From positions 1-38,013 of the forward strand of contig JAPZAV010000171.1 in assembly GCA_027460465.1 (NCBI GenBank): a DNA stretch of 38,013 nt, in the 5' to 3' direction. This DNA comes from Candidatus Methanoperedens sp. (GTDB taxonomy: Archaea; Halobacteriota; Methanosarcinia; Methanosarcinales; Methanoperedenaceae). Positions 17,436 through 25,937 of this stretch are shown here, piece by piece. How positions within the stretch are numbered: position 1 is the first letter of the stretch; every line of letters begins with the position of its first letter. Position numbers and translations under genes: made by a program. The notes beneath the pieces are model-generated. The model had not been told where the DNA came from. It was given only the letters and a program-made list of their open reading frames with translations, and did no database searches.

Positions 17436-17754
17436 ATTTTCAATCCCTCACTACTTGTATCCAAACCTAAGTTCCCGGGTTCTCCCACCCTGATATCATG
17501 ACCGAACTCAAGTTTATCAATTTATTCCTTATCGGATCTCTTATATAAGTATATCTGCAGACACGGATTCATAGGGCATGAATGTGATTTATTATATCAG
17601 ATAAATAAAAGGCAGGCATGACTATTTCATAAATAATCGATGCTCATGGATTAACTATAAGTATTAACATGACATAAAAACATGTAGATGAGTGGCTTGA
17701 ATCGTGGGGACACAAAATCCTGCCTCTCGTCCTTTATAACATGTGAGGGATAAA
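17436..17754. other. Divergent intergenic region between the M4 and metacaspase genes
   Basis: 319 bp with no convincing ORF. It holds AT-rich TATA-like elements on both strands (for example CTTATATAAGTATAT near 17539-17553 and ACTATAAGTAT near 17653-17663). At each edge lies the same 9-nt leader GTGAGGGAT: minus strand 17451-17443 before the M4 ATG, plus strand 17743-17751 before the metacaspase ATG. I see no tRNA or strong stem-loop. Confidence 0.5.
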
Positions 17755-18588
17755 ATGGTAAGTAATAAAAAAGCACTATGTGTAGGGATCAATAATTTCA
17801 AAAATCTTCCTGATGCAGCTCTCAAGGGCTGTGTGAACGATGCGAACGATATGTCTGCTCTGCTTAAAGACCTGCTTGGTTTTGCAGATTCGGATATCGT
17901 AAAACTGACAGACGCGCAGGCAACCAAGGCAAATATCATGAACAACCTGAAATCCATGGTCGCAGATGCAAAAGCAGGAAAACTCAGTTACCTGGTTTTC
18001 AGTCTGTCCAGCCACGGCACCCAGGTGCCTGATACCTCAGGTGATGAGCCTGACCGGGCTGACGAGGCATTCTGTCCGAATGACCTGATACAGAAAGGTA
18101 ACCAGTGGGATACAGACCATATTATCATAGATGATGAGCTGCACGACCTCTTTGTTCAGCTGCCTGAGGCTGTTTTACTCGAGGTATACATGGACACATG
18201 CCACAGCGGCACAGGTCTGAAAGCCATTGATCTGCTGCTCGATCGCAAACCCCGTTACCTTCCTCCGCCGTCGCTTGATGCATTTGAACAGGTAGAAGGG
18301 CGGCGCGCACGGGGCTTGCATCAGGCACTGCTTGAGAAAGGGATGACCCATCATATCCTGTGGGCAGGCTGCCGTGCAGACCAGACAAGCGCTGATGCTA
18401 ACATCGGCGGAACGTACCACGGGGCATTTACGTATTACTATTGCAAACATATGAGGGCGACAGGTAACAAGCTTTCCAGATCAGAAGTTCTGAAGAAAGT
18501 CAGGGCTGATCTTAAGAAAGGTCGTTATACCCAGATTCCTCAACTGGAATCCGAGGCAACGGTAAGAAAGTCTCCAGTAAAAGTTTAA
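17755..18588 (+). CDS. Caspase-fold peptidase, metacaspase type (C14)
   Basis: A 277-residue caspase-family cysteine protease (clan CD) with the catalytic dyad His87 (FSLSSHGTQ) and Cys149 (YMDTCHSG). GDEPDRADEAFCPND, between them, matches the acidic metacaspase S1-pocket motif and implies cleavage after Arg/Lys rather than Asp. The N-terminal strand KKALCVGINNFKNLPD with GCVNDANDM is also typical. No adapter domain (CARD/DED/TIR) or membrane helix is present. ATG at 17755 is preferred over GTG at 17743, which lies in the GTGAGGG Shine-Dalgarno. The clostripain-like gene begins three bases after its stop. Confidence 0.93.
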   Translation: MVSNKKALCVGINNFKNLPDAALKGCVNDANDMSALLKDLLGFADSDIVKLTDAQATKANIMNNLKSMVADAKAGKLSYLVFSLSSHGTQVPDTSGDEPDRADEAFCPNDLIQKGNQWDTDHIIIDDELHDLFVQLPEAVLLEVYMDTCHSGTGLKAIDLLLDRKPRYLPPPSLDAFEQVEGRRARGLHQALLEKGMTHHILWAGCRADQTSADANIGGTYHGAFTYYYCKHMRATGNKLSRSEVLKKVRADLKKGRYTQIPQLESEATVRKSPVKV

Positions 18589-18591
18589 ATC

Positions 18592-19857
18592 ATGGCGACA
18601 AAGAAATGGACTGTATTGATTTATCTTGCGGGGGATAACGATCTCGATGAGGATGGAGCACGCGACATCGGCGAAATGGCAAAGGTCGGGTCGAACGATG
18701 ATGTTAATGTGGTTGCCCAGTTCGATAGAGCAGGCACGGTCGGAACTCAGAGATTTTATATCACAAAAGGCGGGGGGTATCCGGATGATAGCATCGCTGA
18801 CCTGGGTGAGACCAATACCGGCGACCCTGGAGTATTGATCGATTTCCTGAAGTGGGGCATTACCACTTATCCGGCTGAACATTACATGGTAGTGCTGTGG
18901 AACCATGGAAGCGGATGGAACGAAGATGAGGTATATGACAAGGCAGTAAAATTATCGCCGGAAAAAGACAGGCTCCTGCCAACGGCAAAGAGAACATTCC
19001 GCGAAGCAGGGATAAAGAAGGCACTGTTCAGTACAACGATCGAGGAAATATTAAAACAGAAGGCAGCGGACAGGGCAATTCTCTATGACGATGAATCAAA
19101 AGATTTCCTTGATAACATGGAGATGAAGAACGTTCTCACAGAAACTGCGAAGCTCACTCCTGAAAAGCGTTTTGATATACTTGGATTCGATGCGTGCCTG
19201 ATGAACACAATAGAAGTTGCTTATCAATTGAAAGACACGGCAAAGATAATCCTTGGTTCTGAAGAAACAGAACCCTCAGCAGGATGGCCTTATGATAAAG
19301 TGATCGGTGCTATTGCTGCGGATCCAGATAAGGATCCAGGAGAACTCTGTAAAGAGATAGTTGATTCCTATATCAAATCATATGATACGGGAGAAAATAG
19401 CGAGCCTGTGACATTATCAGCAGTGAATACCGGGAAGATAGGTGATGCACTGTCTGCTATTGATAAGTGGGCTGCTGTCCTGAAAAAGAACATGTCTGAT
19501 CGCGATACGTTCTATTCGGTACTGTCCATTATAGATGAAATACAGAAGTTCTACTACCCGACCTATAAAGATCTCTACGACTTTGCACGATTGCTCAACG
19601 AGCGCTCAAAATCGAAAGATATAAAGGACAGTTCAAAGGCTGTGATGGACATACTTGCTCCAGGAAACAATAATTTCATTGTTGCCTCAAAATACCTCAC
19701 TCAATCAATGGCAAATGCTCACGGCATCACAATCTATTTCCCCGGGCGTCAGAGCTATCTGAAGTACTATGACAGACTTGACTTTGCAAAAAAGAGCAGG
19801 TGGAATGAATTCCTGAAAGCATATCAGAAAGCCTACGATAAGCCGTGGTTACTCTGA
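18592..19857 (+). CDS. Clostripain-family cysteine peptidase (C11)
   Basis: A 421-residue C11 peptidase with N-terminal WTVLIYLAGDNDLD, catalytic His105 (LWNHGSGW) and catalytic Cys202 (FDACLMNTIEVAYQL), plus SEETEPSAGWPYD, all family marks. C11 enzymes prefer Arg/Lys at P1 and self-activate by internal cleavage. A Lys/Arg-rich insertion at about 115-165, between His and Cys, is a plausible processing region. No signal peptide or dockerin is seen, so it appears cytoplasmic. It is the second gene of a two-gene unit with the metacaspase; both are clan CD with probable basic P1 specificity. Confidence 0.93.
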   Translation: MATKKWTVLIYLAGDNDLDEDGARDIGEMAKVGSNDDVNVVAQFDRAGTVGTQRFYITKGGGYPDDSIADLGETNTGDPGVLIDFLKWGITTYPAEHYMVVLWNHGSGWNEDEVYDKAVKLSPEKDRLLPTAKRTFREAGIKKALFSTTIEEILKQKAADRAILYDDESKDFLDNMEMKNVLTETAKLTPEKRFDILGFDACLMNTIEVAYQLKDTAKIILGSEETEPSAGWPYDKVIGAIAADPDKDPGELCKEIVDSYIKSYDTGENSEPVTLSAVNTGKIGDALSAIDKWAAVLKKNMSDRDTFYSVLSIIDEIQKFYYPTYKDLYDFARLLNERSKSKDIKDSSKAVMDILAPGNNNFIVASKYLTQSMANAHGITIYFPGRQSYLKYYDRLDFAKKSRWNEFLKAYQKAYDKPWLL

Positions 19858-19875
19858 TATCAACGGGATCAGCTT

Positions 19876-20124
19876 TCAGATCTTATATCTGTTGTAGAGT
19901 TCCTTCCTTACAGGGCAGATGCACACAAAAGAGTATCCAAATGGTATCTTATAGCTGCAGGGTTTGCTGTTGATACATTTAATAAAATGGATTTTATTCT
20001 CAATGCACAGTTCGACCTTGCAGATCTCCGCATTTTCATCCCGGAGGCAGGAAATATTTTTTTTGCACCTGGTGGCCTTTTTTAGAATGTCATCACTTAT
20101 TTTTATAACCGTTTTTTGAGTCAT
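19876..20124 (-). CDS. Small cysteine-rich protein (hypothetical)
   Basis: About 82 residues with eight cysteines spread through the last 65 (TRCKKNISCL, EICKVELC, FIKCINSKPCSY, FVCICPVRKEL), consistent with a zinc or iron-sulfur site. No family recognised. ATG at 20124 is preferred over GTG at 20139. It converges on the clostripain gene with an 18-bp gap and lies downstream of the Vms1-like gene on the same strand; the 47-bp spacing allows co-transcription. Confidence 0.6.
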   Translation of the reverse strand: MTQKTVIKISDDILKKATRCKKNISCLRDENAEICKVELCIENKIHFIKCINSKPCSYKIPFGYSFVCICPVRKELYNRYKI

Positions 20125-20186
20125 GCCTGAATTATCCACTGTTGCTCAACTTATTCACAGACATACTATATACATTCTTCCATTTA

Positions 20187-21188
20187 TCAGATCCCGTAGA
20201 CCCTTACAGACATCGCTTCTTTGAGCAGATGCTGGGGATCTGAAGCCCTGGCGTCCATGCTTTTCATTATCAGTGGATAATCATACCCTTCCATTATCAT
20301 CCTTATCAACTTTCCATCTCCGCCTGCAATGACGTACTTTATATCTCTATTTTTTTCAATAACAGGCTCAAGTGCGGCTCTTACCTTATCTGCGTGATGT
20401 TTGATATCCTCCTCAACAAGACTCTGGAATCGTTTCTGGCTCCATCCCCCTTTTGAGTGTTTGCCCATCACGCTGCTCTTTACCACTTCATGTTCCACAA
20501 AAGTATCTGCCTCTATAATTCCGATAAATGTCATGCCTGCATGTGCATTGATAATCAATGTTCTCTCGCTCTCAAGACCGATCTCGAATTGTCCGGTATT
20601 GAAACCCCTGTCCAGTGAATTTTCGGATTTGAGTACGGGAAAGACAGGGATTATCATGAGTTTAATGATTCTGTCAGTATCATAGAAGATCACCTTGCCT
20701 GTCTGGGATTCAATTTTCTCGATCAGTGCACGTTCAGAATTCAGGATCCGATCAGTTATATCCCGATCGATATCCATGAGGGTTCCATCCTTCGCAAGAT
20801 AGATTGTGATCAATGTGGAGCTCTTTGATTGCACAGATCCGAGAAAAAACAGGAGATCCTCAAGCCTCTTCTTTGATAAAGATTCAGAGAACCTGAAGCT
20901 CAACTCGCCAGTTGTCTCTTTTTTCAGGTTCTGAATTTCACTTTCAAGCGAAAATATTTTCTGTCTGCATTCGTTCAGTTCTCTGTCTGCATCCTGCTTT
21001 ACTGCAACAGTTCTTTTTACCTTCTCATCCCTTTTTTCAAGCTGAAGCAAAAGTTTCTTGTTTTCTTCTTCAAGCTGTATTATTTTCGTTTTTAGAGAAC
21101 CGATCTCCTCTTTCTTAAACAGGTCAAGCAATTCCTTCGCCTCGTATTCCGGTGATTCTAAGTACACCTTAAACTTCTTGTATTTCAC
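20187..21188 (-). CDS. Vms1/Ankzf1-like (VLRF1) peptidyl-tRNA release factor
   Basis: A 333-residue protein in two parts. Residues about 20-100 are a charged coiled coil (KTKIIQLEEENKKLLLQLEKR). The rest is an eRF1-like/VLRF1 domain with the catalytic loop SKGGWSQKRF (Gln251, equivalent to the GxxQ of yeast Vms1) and DIKYVIAGGDGKLIR, the conserved baRF/eRF1 middle strand. In eukaryotes Vms1 releases nascent chains from stalled 60S subunits during ribosome quality control. A matching archaeal role is inferred. It sits downstream of the exosome-proteasome superoperon, separated from it by a repeat-containing gap. Confidence 0.82.
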   Translation of the reverse strand: MKYKKFKVYLESPEYEAKELLDLFKKEEIGSLKTKIIQLEEENKKLLLQLEKRDEKVKRTVAVKQDADRELNECRQKIFSLESEIQNLKKETTGELSFRFSESLSKKRLEDLLFFLGSVQSKSSTLITIYLAKDGTLMDIDRDITDRILNSERALIEKIESQTGKVIFYDTDRIIKLMIIPVFPVLKSENSLDRGFNTGQFEIGLESERTLIINAHAGMTFIGIIEADTFVEHEVVKSSVMGKHSKGGWSQKRFQSLVEEDIKHHADKVRAALEPVIEKNRDIKYVIAGGDGKLIRMIMEGYDYPLIMKSMDARASDPQHLLKEAMSVRVYGI

Positions 21189-21317
21189 TTATATAGTCAT
21201 GCACAAAAACGGCAATCATCCCGCATAACTTCGTTATATCAATCGCGAATCCACAATTCTTATATTCAGCGGCCTTCGGGGTTCGCGCATGAACTGGTTA
21301 AACTTAAATCACCGCAA

Positions 21318-21347
21318 GTCATCCATGAACCCAGTTTCATAGATGAC
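21318..21347. repeat. Short hairpin within the insertion in repeat copy A
   Basis: GTCATCCATGAACC (21318-21331) and GTTTCATAGATGAC (21334-21347) pair over 14 bp with two mismatches and a 2-nt loop. It lies at the left edge of the segment missing from copy B, so it may be part of the inserted unit's end. Confidence 0.55.
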
Positions 21348-21376
21348 AATGAAAAAGAGCAACGAGATAAACGATA

Positions 21377-21448
21377 ACAACGAACCGGTACGAACTCGTA
21401 CGAACTCTGAATAGATCGAGTTCGTATCAGTTCGTAAGAGTTCGTTGT
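21377..21448. repeat. 31-bp inverted repeat made of six 10-bp iterons (3+3)
   Basis: Left arm 21377-21407 and right arm 21418-21448 pair almost perfectly (mismatches only in two short positions) around a 10-nt loop. Each arm is three tandem decamers: ACGAACCGGT, ACGAACTCGT, ACGAACTCTG on the left, and the mirror-image GTTCGT units on the right. The period is one helical turn. On the minus strand a TTTTT run follows about 25 bp downstream, so it could terminate the rpoP operon transcript; it could also be a protein-binding array. Confidence 0.75.
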
Positions 21449-21630
21449 CTATTATGAACTTTTCCATACCAGTTCGCAAAGCTTAGCCACATTAATCTTT
21501 GCGACTCTGGCACGGTGTGCGTTCTGAGTTACTCAAACAGGTCTGTGGACTCTAAGGTTAGCGTTTATCTGCCGTTTCAACTGCGATTTGATCGTTGATT
21601 CGGATAACTCTTTCTGGCTGACCAGGTTAA

Positions 21631-21768
21631 TCATTCAGCTTTAACGCGCTTGACAAGAACAGGTCTTTCCTTGATAAGGATGCGGTGTCCGCAGTAGGGG
21701 CAGCGGATGCCGCTGTACTGATAATCAATCTCCACAGCACGCTTGCAGCGTGTGCATTTATAGACCAT
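21631..21768 (-). CDS. rpoP: DNA-directed RNA polymerase subunit P (Rpo12)
   Basis: A 45-codon gene encoding the small zinc-ribbon subunit of archaeal RNA polymerase (Rpb12 homologue). It begins [15 protein letters not shown], has the second metal pair in [17 protein letters not shown], and ends VKRVKAE. The four Cys of KCTRC and RCPYC bind zinc. It starts 8 bp after the eL43 stop, the standard archaeal order, and ends the superoperon. Confidence 0.95.
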   Translation of the reverse strand: MVYKCTRCKRAVEIDYQYSGIRCPYCGHRILIKERPVLVKRVKAE

Positions 21769-21776
21769 GATCTATC

Positions 21777-22079
21777 CTACTTTACTTGAACTTTGCCGCC
21801 GGTCTCGATCTTCTCGCCCTGCACAGCTCGCAGAACCGTGAGATGCGCTGAAGTTTGAGGCACGTACGAACCTCCGGCAAATGCAACCTTGCATTTGGTG
21901 CACTGCCATATTCCTGTGCCTTTTCTTTTTACTTTTATTGCACCGCATTTCGAACAGGCATAATCTGCATGCATCTTCTCTTCAATATCAGCCACGAGTT
22001 TTCTGTTCTTGACACCATATCTGACACCGAATCTGCCGGCAGATCTTGATTTTCTTCCTTTCGCTCTGATTTCAGCCAT
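21777..22079 (-). CDS. rpl37ae: 50S ribosomal protein L37Ae (eL43)
   Basis: A 100-residue eL43 with the basic N terminus [18 protein letters not shown], a zinc finger (YACSKCG and WQCTKC) and [11 protein letters not shown]. Its length is somewhat above the archaeal norm because of a C-terminal tail ([13 protein letters not shown]). The start lies 2 bp after the rrp42 stop, so translation is coupled. It is part of the exosome-proteasome superoperon. Confidence 0.97.
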   Translation of the reverse strand: MAEIRAKGRKSRSAGRFGVRYGVKNRKLVADIEEKMHADYACSKCGAIKVKRKGTGIWQCTKCKVAFAGGSYVPQTSAHLTVLRAVQGEKIETGGKVQVK

Positions 22080-22081
22080 GA

Positions 22082-22867
22082 TTATATCACCAGGAACTTT
22101 TCTCTCAATTCTTTTGCCTTCTCAATTGCAATATCCACTATATAATTTATCTGTTCACTGGTAAGCGGGTGTGTACCGCTCTTCTGCATTGCTGAAATAT
22201 CCCCGTTCTGATTGGATGTTACTGTTAATTTGGTCCCTGCTATGCTTTCTTCGTTCAGCGACGGATCGAGCATTATGGTTCCTCCCACTTCAACTGCAGT
22301 TACGGCAACAGGTATGTCCCTGATCGGAACCGGGGAGTCTTCGCCCAGATCATAGCGTTTTGCAGGCAGTTTCGAGGTCAGAAGCGCTGCAGTTGCACCA
22401 AGTGATGCAGCGTCCATTATATTCCCTCCATCATCAAGCACATGCACGTCTATGAATACCATCCATACCTTTTCGCCTTCAGTGATGCACAGTTTGGATA
22501 GATCAACAGCTCCTGACTCCCTTATACCCCTGTCAACCACCCTTGCAAGTTCGATCGCATCCTCCCTTGGAGGACCTGCTTCAAATACAGGCGATGCCAG
22601 AGGGATAAGTTCAAGATTGGTGATTATCACGCCCTGATCAGGCGTGTCTGGAAATGGAGTTCCTGGCTGGATCTTTACTCCCACGACCAGGTGGGTTTCC
22701 CCGATCTTCACGCGCGCAGACCCTTCAGCTTTGTTGATCACGTTTGTTTCAATTGTTATCTCCCTGCACTGATCGAATGCCCTCCCGTCCTCTCTTTCTC
22801 CTTTGACCATGAGGTTGTAGATATAATCCTTATGCAGCTCTGCCATTATCTCATTACTCAATGACAT
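22082..22867 (-). CDS. rrp42: Exosome complex subunit Rrp42
   Basis: An RNase PH-fold protein of about 261 residues, the non-catalytic partner that alternates with Rrp41 in the hexameric ring of the archaeal exosome (3'-5' RNA decay and tailing). Typical elements are [51 protein letters not shown] and [14 protein letters not shown]-like strands. ATG at 22867 is chosen over the adjacent GTG at 22870; a later ATG (MAELHKDYI) is also possible. Its start overlaps the 3' end of rrp41. Confidence 0.96.
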   Translation of the reverse strand: MSLSNEIMAELHKDYIYNLMVKGEREDGRAFDQCREITIETNVINKAEGSARVKIGETHLVVGVKIQPGTPFPDTPDQGVIITNLELIPLASPVFEAGPPREDAIELARVVDRGIRESGAVDLSKLCITEGEKVWMVFIDVHVLDDGGNIMDAASLGATAALLTSKLPAKRYDLGEDSPVPIRDIPVAVTAVEVGGTIMLDPSLNEESIAGTKLTVTSNQNGDISAMQKSGTHPLTSEQINYIVDIAIEKAKELREKFLVI

Positions 22868-23585
22868 CACCTTCTAACTGTGCAGGGTATTTTTCCATCA
22901 GTGCTGCCTTCTGCATCTCATAGATCGCCTCGCACCCTTTCAATGCCATCTCCAGGGCTTCCCTGAATTCATCCCGCGAGAGGTGACCATCCATCTGCAG
23001 TAGCGTGATATTTCCATCCTTCGTGATGGCAACAGGCATGTCAGCCTGACCATAGTTATCTTCATCCTTGTTAAGGTCAAGCACCAGAGTATCATTGATT
23101 TTTCCTACCGCGCATGAGGAAACAAGGCTCTTCATCGGTATTCCTGCATCCGCAAGAGCAATCGAGGCTGCGTTTATTCCTGCGGTTCTCGTACCCGCAT
23201 CTGCCTGGAGCACTTCAACAAAAATATCTATGGCTGAGCGCGGAAAATATTCCTGAAATATCACAGGTTCAAGAGCCTCCCTGCTTACCTTTGATATCTC
23301 GATGCTCCTTCTATCAGGGCCAGGCCTCTTGCGCTCTTCAACCGAGAACGATGCCATATTATATCTATACCTCACCACAGCACTGGTGGATTTCTGCATA
23401 TGCCGCGGGTGAACTTCCCTTGGACCATAGACAGCAGCGATCACTTTATTTCCACCAAATTCAAAATAACATGAGCCGTCTGCTCTGTTTAAAACGCCCA
23501 CTTCTATTTTGATGGGTCTTAACTCGTCAGGTTTTCTACCATCAAGGCGAATTCCGTTTTCAATCAAATTTTCAGGTTTATTCAT
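22854..23585 (-). CDS. rrp41: Exosome complex catalytic subunit Rrp41
   Basis: A 243-residue RNase PH-fold subunit with the phosphorolytic active site of the archaeal exosome. It shows [32 protein letters not shown], the arginine-rich RNA/phosphate region [14 protein letters not shown] and, near the catalytic aspartates, [23 protein letters not shown]. Length is normal. It overlaps rrp42 by 14 bp and follows rrp4 by 44 bp. Confidence 0.97.
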   Translation of the reverse strand: MNKPENLIENGIRLDGRKPDELRPIKIEVGVLNRADGSCYFEFGGNKVIAAVYGPREVHPRHMQKSTSAVVRYRYNMASFSVEERKRPGPDRRSIEISKVSREALEPVIFQEYFPRSAIDIFVEVLQADAGTRTAGINAASIALADAGIPMKSLVSSCAVGKINDTLVLDLNKDEDNYGQADMPVAITKDGNITLLQMDGHLSRDEFREALEMALKGCEAIYEMQKAALMEKYPAQLEGDVIE

Positions 23586-23629
23586 AAAATTCCTCTTCTC
23601 TTTCTTCCTATTTTATAATAAAATACAGA

Positions 23630-24424
23630 TCATTTATCATTCCCGAGGAGCTCGTCAAGAATTCCTCCCTCCTTTTCCTCCATTGTTTCTTTCTCTGAGG
23701 GCTCTTTTTCTTCCTGAGTTTCCATTTTTTCAGTTTCCTGTTCCACGGGCTCCCGTTCTATGATTTTTTCACCTTTTTCTTCCTTCAGGAATCTGGTAAT
23801 TCTTTCAGTCAGGCCAGAAATATGGGTTTCTCGTTCAATTTTAAGTATTGCTCTTACCGCCAGATCCATGCCTTTATCTTTGCCTGCAACCCAGATCCTG
23901 CCATTCTGCCCCACAAAGATGTGGCAGTTCGTTTCGTTTTTCAGCATTGCAATCATGGACCCTCCCCTGCCAATCAACCTTGGGACTTTGGAAGGTGTGA
24001 CCTCAACCACGCGTCCTTCTCTTATGGGTCTTAACCTCTGATCGTTCAATGTAAGCTCAATCTTCATGTTTGCGTCCACATCTTTTATAAGCGTCATTAT
24101 GGAATCGCCCACATTGAGGTATCTTGACATTTCCTCACTCTCTATCCTTCTGGGATATTCCGAGATATGCAGAAGTCCCTCATATGGAGATCTGATATCA
24201 ACGATCCAGTTTGAAAAAGCGACCTCTTTTACGATACCTATCACCAGATCTCCTGGTTTTGGTACATATTTTCCTGAGAGCGGGACGACCCTGATGCGGT
24301 TCTTCATTGATGCCACACCCATTACAGACGAAAATACCTTTCCATCTTCAACATATGTCCCTTCATCGGCAAGATCAGGATTTTCAGATAAAAATTCACC
24401 CGGAATAACTAATTTCTTGTCCAT
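23630..24424 (-). CDS. rrp4: Exosome RNA-binding cap protein Rrp4
   Basis: A cap subunit of about 264 residues with N-terminal VIPGEFLSENPDLADEGTYVEDG, a central S1 domain (PKPGDLVIGIVKEVAFSNWIVDI) and a KH domain (VPRLIGRGGSMIAMLKNETN). It feeds RNA into the Rrp41/Rrp42 ring. A glutamate-rich tail of about 45 residues (beginning EEKGEKIIEREPVEQ) extends beyond the usual C terminus and is probably disordered. ATG at 24424 (MDKKLVIPGE) is preferred; the GTG at 24433 overlaps the SBDS stop and lies in a GTGATC Shine-Dalgarno-like stretch. Confidence 0.96.
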   Translation of the reverse strand: MDKKLVIPGEFLSENPDLADEGTYVEDGKVFSSVMGVASMKNRIRVVPLSGKYVPKPGDLVIGIVKEVAFSNWIVDIRSPYEGLLHISEYPRRIESEEMSRYLNVGDSIMTLIKDVDANMKIELTLNDQRLRPIREGRVVEVTPSKVPRLIGRGGSMIAMLKNETNCHIFVGQNGRIWVAGKDKGMDLAVRAILKIERETHISGLTERITRFLKEEKGEKIIEREPVEQETEKMETQEEKEPSEKETMEEKEGGILDELLGNDK

Positions 24425-24429
24425 TTCGA

Positions 24430-25125
24430 TCACTTCAAAAACTTGGTTTCTGCTGAGCCTTTGGTGTGCGCATTCAAAAGTCTGTACAGATCATCCTGCA
24501 TTCCTGCTGGTATGGCGATAACCCCTATCCATGAACCATCGTTCTGCCATTCCTGCTTTATGAGATTCCCGAACTTCGCAACACTGCCGTAAGTTTTTGC
24601 AGCGTACTCGCGTGGGATCTTTATGGCTATCTTTACCTCCTCGAAACGTATCGGGATGATGGGCCGTATCGCCTTCATGGCAATATTCACAAGCTCATCC
24701 GCACTTTTCATGGGGTCTATATGAACTCCAGCCTCATCCATGGCTGCTTCGATCCTGGATGGAGGATGAGGGGATTTTGTCTGGGGATTTATTGCATTCT
24801 GAGCAATGATGGTGATCACCTGTCTCTTTTTTTCTTCCTGCATCTTTTTGCGCTGCTCTGTTGTAAGCTGAAGCTCTCCTTCAAGTATGATCTTCTCGGC
24901 GATCTTTATGGCATCGGTTGTCCCGAACGCATTCAGGACATCCTGTTCCGCAGGTCTGTCCCCGCTTTTTGCATCAGAAAAAACATCCTCTACTGCAAGC
25001 AGGTTCTCGATTTTTACCTGGTCGCCTCTTTTGAAGGCCAGAGCATTGTCCGGATCTACAAAAATTTCAAAAGTCTTTCCATGGGTCTTGAGGCGTGCGA
25101 TTATGGACTCATCAAGTGCGACCAT
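24430..25125 (-). CDS. Ribosome maturation protein SBDS/SDO1
   Basis: A 231-residue orthologue of the Shwachman-Bodian-Diamond protein, which in eukaryotes helps release eIF6 from nascent 60S subunits. Domain I contains FEIFVDPDNALAFKRGD and VEDVFSDAKSGDRP. Domain II contains QRKKMQEEKKRQVITIIAQNAINPQTKSPHPPSRIE, and domain III ends with IGVIAIPAGMQDDLYRLLN. It starts 6 bp after the psmA stop. Confidence 0.96.
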   Translation of the reverse strand: MVALDESIIARLKTHGKTFEIFVDPDNALAFKRGDQVKIENLLAVEDVFSDAKSGDRPAEQDVLNAFGTTDAIKIAEKIILEGELQLTTEQRKKMQEEKKRQVITIIAQNAINPQTKSPHPPSRIEAAMDEAGVHIDPMKSADELVNIAMKAIRPIIPIRFEEVKIAIKIPREYAAKTYGSVAKFGNLIKQEWQNDGSWIGVIAIPAGMQDDLYRLLNAHTKGSAETKFLK

Positions 25126-25131
25126 ATCGGC

Positions 25132-25905
25132 TCACTCTTCTTTCTTCCTCTCCTTTCCTTTCCCCTTACTTTCTGATGCATGCATCTTTATGACCTGGTT
25201 CACATACTTTTCTACTTCTGAAGGCTCAAGTTTTCTGAATTTCTTTGTACTCAGCTCGATGACCCCGACTTCGATAGTCGAAGAATTGAAAACGCCCTCA
25301 GCAGTGCTGTGAAGTGCTTCGAGTCCAAGGATGATGGCATCTTCCAGTTTAATGTCATCAGTATATTTTTTCTCAAAGACTTCCATGGTTTCAGTTCTTC
25401 CAGATCCTATGCCTGTGGCTTTGTATTCAAGCAATGCTCCACTCGGATCTGTCTCAAAAAGCCGCGCTCTATTGTCATCCACTCCTGCGATCAGGAGCGC
25501 TGTCCCGAACGGTCTCACACCTCCATACTGGGTATAAGACTGTTTAAAGTCGCATATCTTTTTTGCCAGGATCTCAACCCCGATGGGCTCATCGTAGGTC
25601 ACCACGTTGATCTGTGCTTCTACCCTTGCCCTGTCTATGAGAGCCCTCGCATCCGCGACCAGTCCTGAGGTCGCTGCTCCGATATGGTCATCGATCTGGA
25701 ATATCTTCTCTATGGATTCAGCTTCAAGCAATTTACTTGTAACCCTTTTATCCACAAGTAAAGCCACTCCATCGACTGCTTTCACTCCTACAGCAGTGGT
25801 TCCACGCTTTACTGCTTCTCGCGCATACTCTACCTGGAACAACCTTCCATCAGGGCTGAATACTGTTATTGCCCTGTCGTATCCCATCTGGGGTGCCATT
25901 TGCAT
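25132..25905 (-). CDS. psmA: Proteasome alpha subunit
   Basis: A 257-residue alpha subunit forming the outer rings of the 20S proteasome. It has the gate-forming N terminus ([25 protein letters not shown]), the proteasome signature [14 protein letters not shown], and [12 protein letters not shown] Lys/Glu-rich C-terminal tail ([14 protein letters not shown]) is present. Co-transcription with exosome and RNase P genes is a conserved archaeal arrangement linking RNA and protein turnover. Confidence 0.98.
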   Translation of the reverse strand: MQMAPQMGYDRAITVFSPDGRLFQVEYAREAVKRGTTAVGVKAVDGVALLVDKRVTSKLLEAESIEKIFQIDDHIGAATSGLVADARALIDRARVEAQINVVTYDEPIGVEILAKKICDFKQSYTQYGGVRPFGTALLIAGVDDNRARLFETDPSGALLEYKATGIGSGRTETMEVFEKKYTDDIKLEDAIILGLEALHSTAEGVFNSSTIEVGVIELSTKKFRKLEPSEVEKYVNQVIKMHASESKGKGKERKKEE

Positions 25906-25937
25906 TATATCATCTCCTGATATTAAAAATCCAATCT

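Larger units (their letters stand above)
21262..21575. repeat. Dispersed repeat, copy A (interrupted)
   Basis: Two blocks here match the stretch at 32610-32780. Block 1 (21262-21317) includes GAACTGGTT[A/G]AA and TTAAATCACCGCAA. Block 2 (21472-21570) includes GTTCGCAAAG, ATCTTTGCGAC, GGTGTGCGTTCTGAGTTA and AACAGGT[C/T]TGTGGAC. Between the blocks copy A has about 150 bp absent from copy B, containing two hairpins. This 442-bp interval between the Vms1-like gene and rpoP contains no other ORF I can support. Confidence 0.8.

Noticed and set aside
21377-21448. CRISPR-like array
   Set aside because: The units are contiguous 10-mers without spacers and half are inverted; this is an inverted iteron array.
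21189-21630. tRNA or other structured RNA gene in the gap between the Vms1-like gene and rpoP
   Set aside because: No cloverleaf or CCA-end pattern found; the structure is explained by the repeats.
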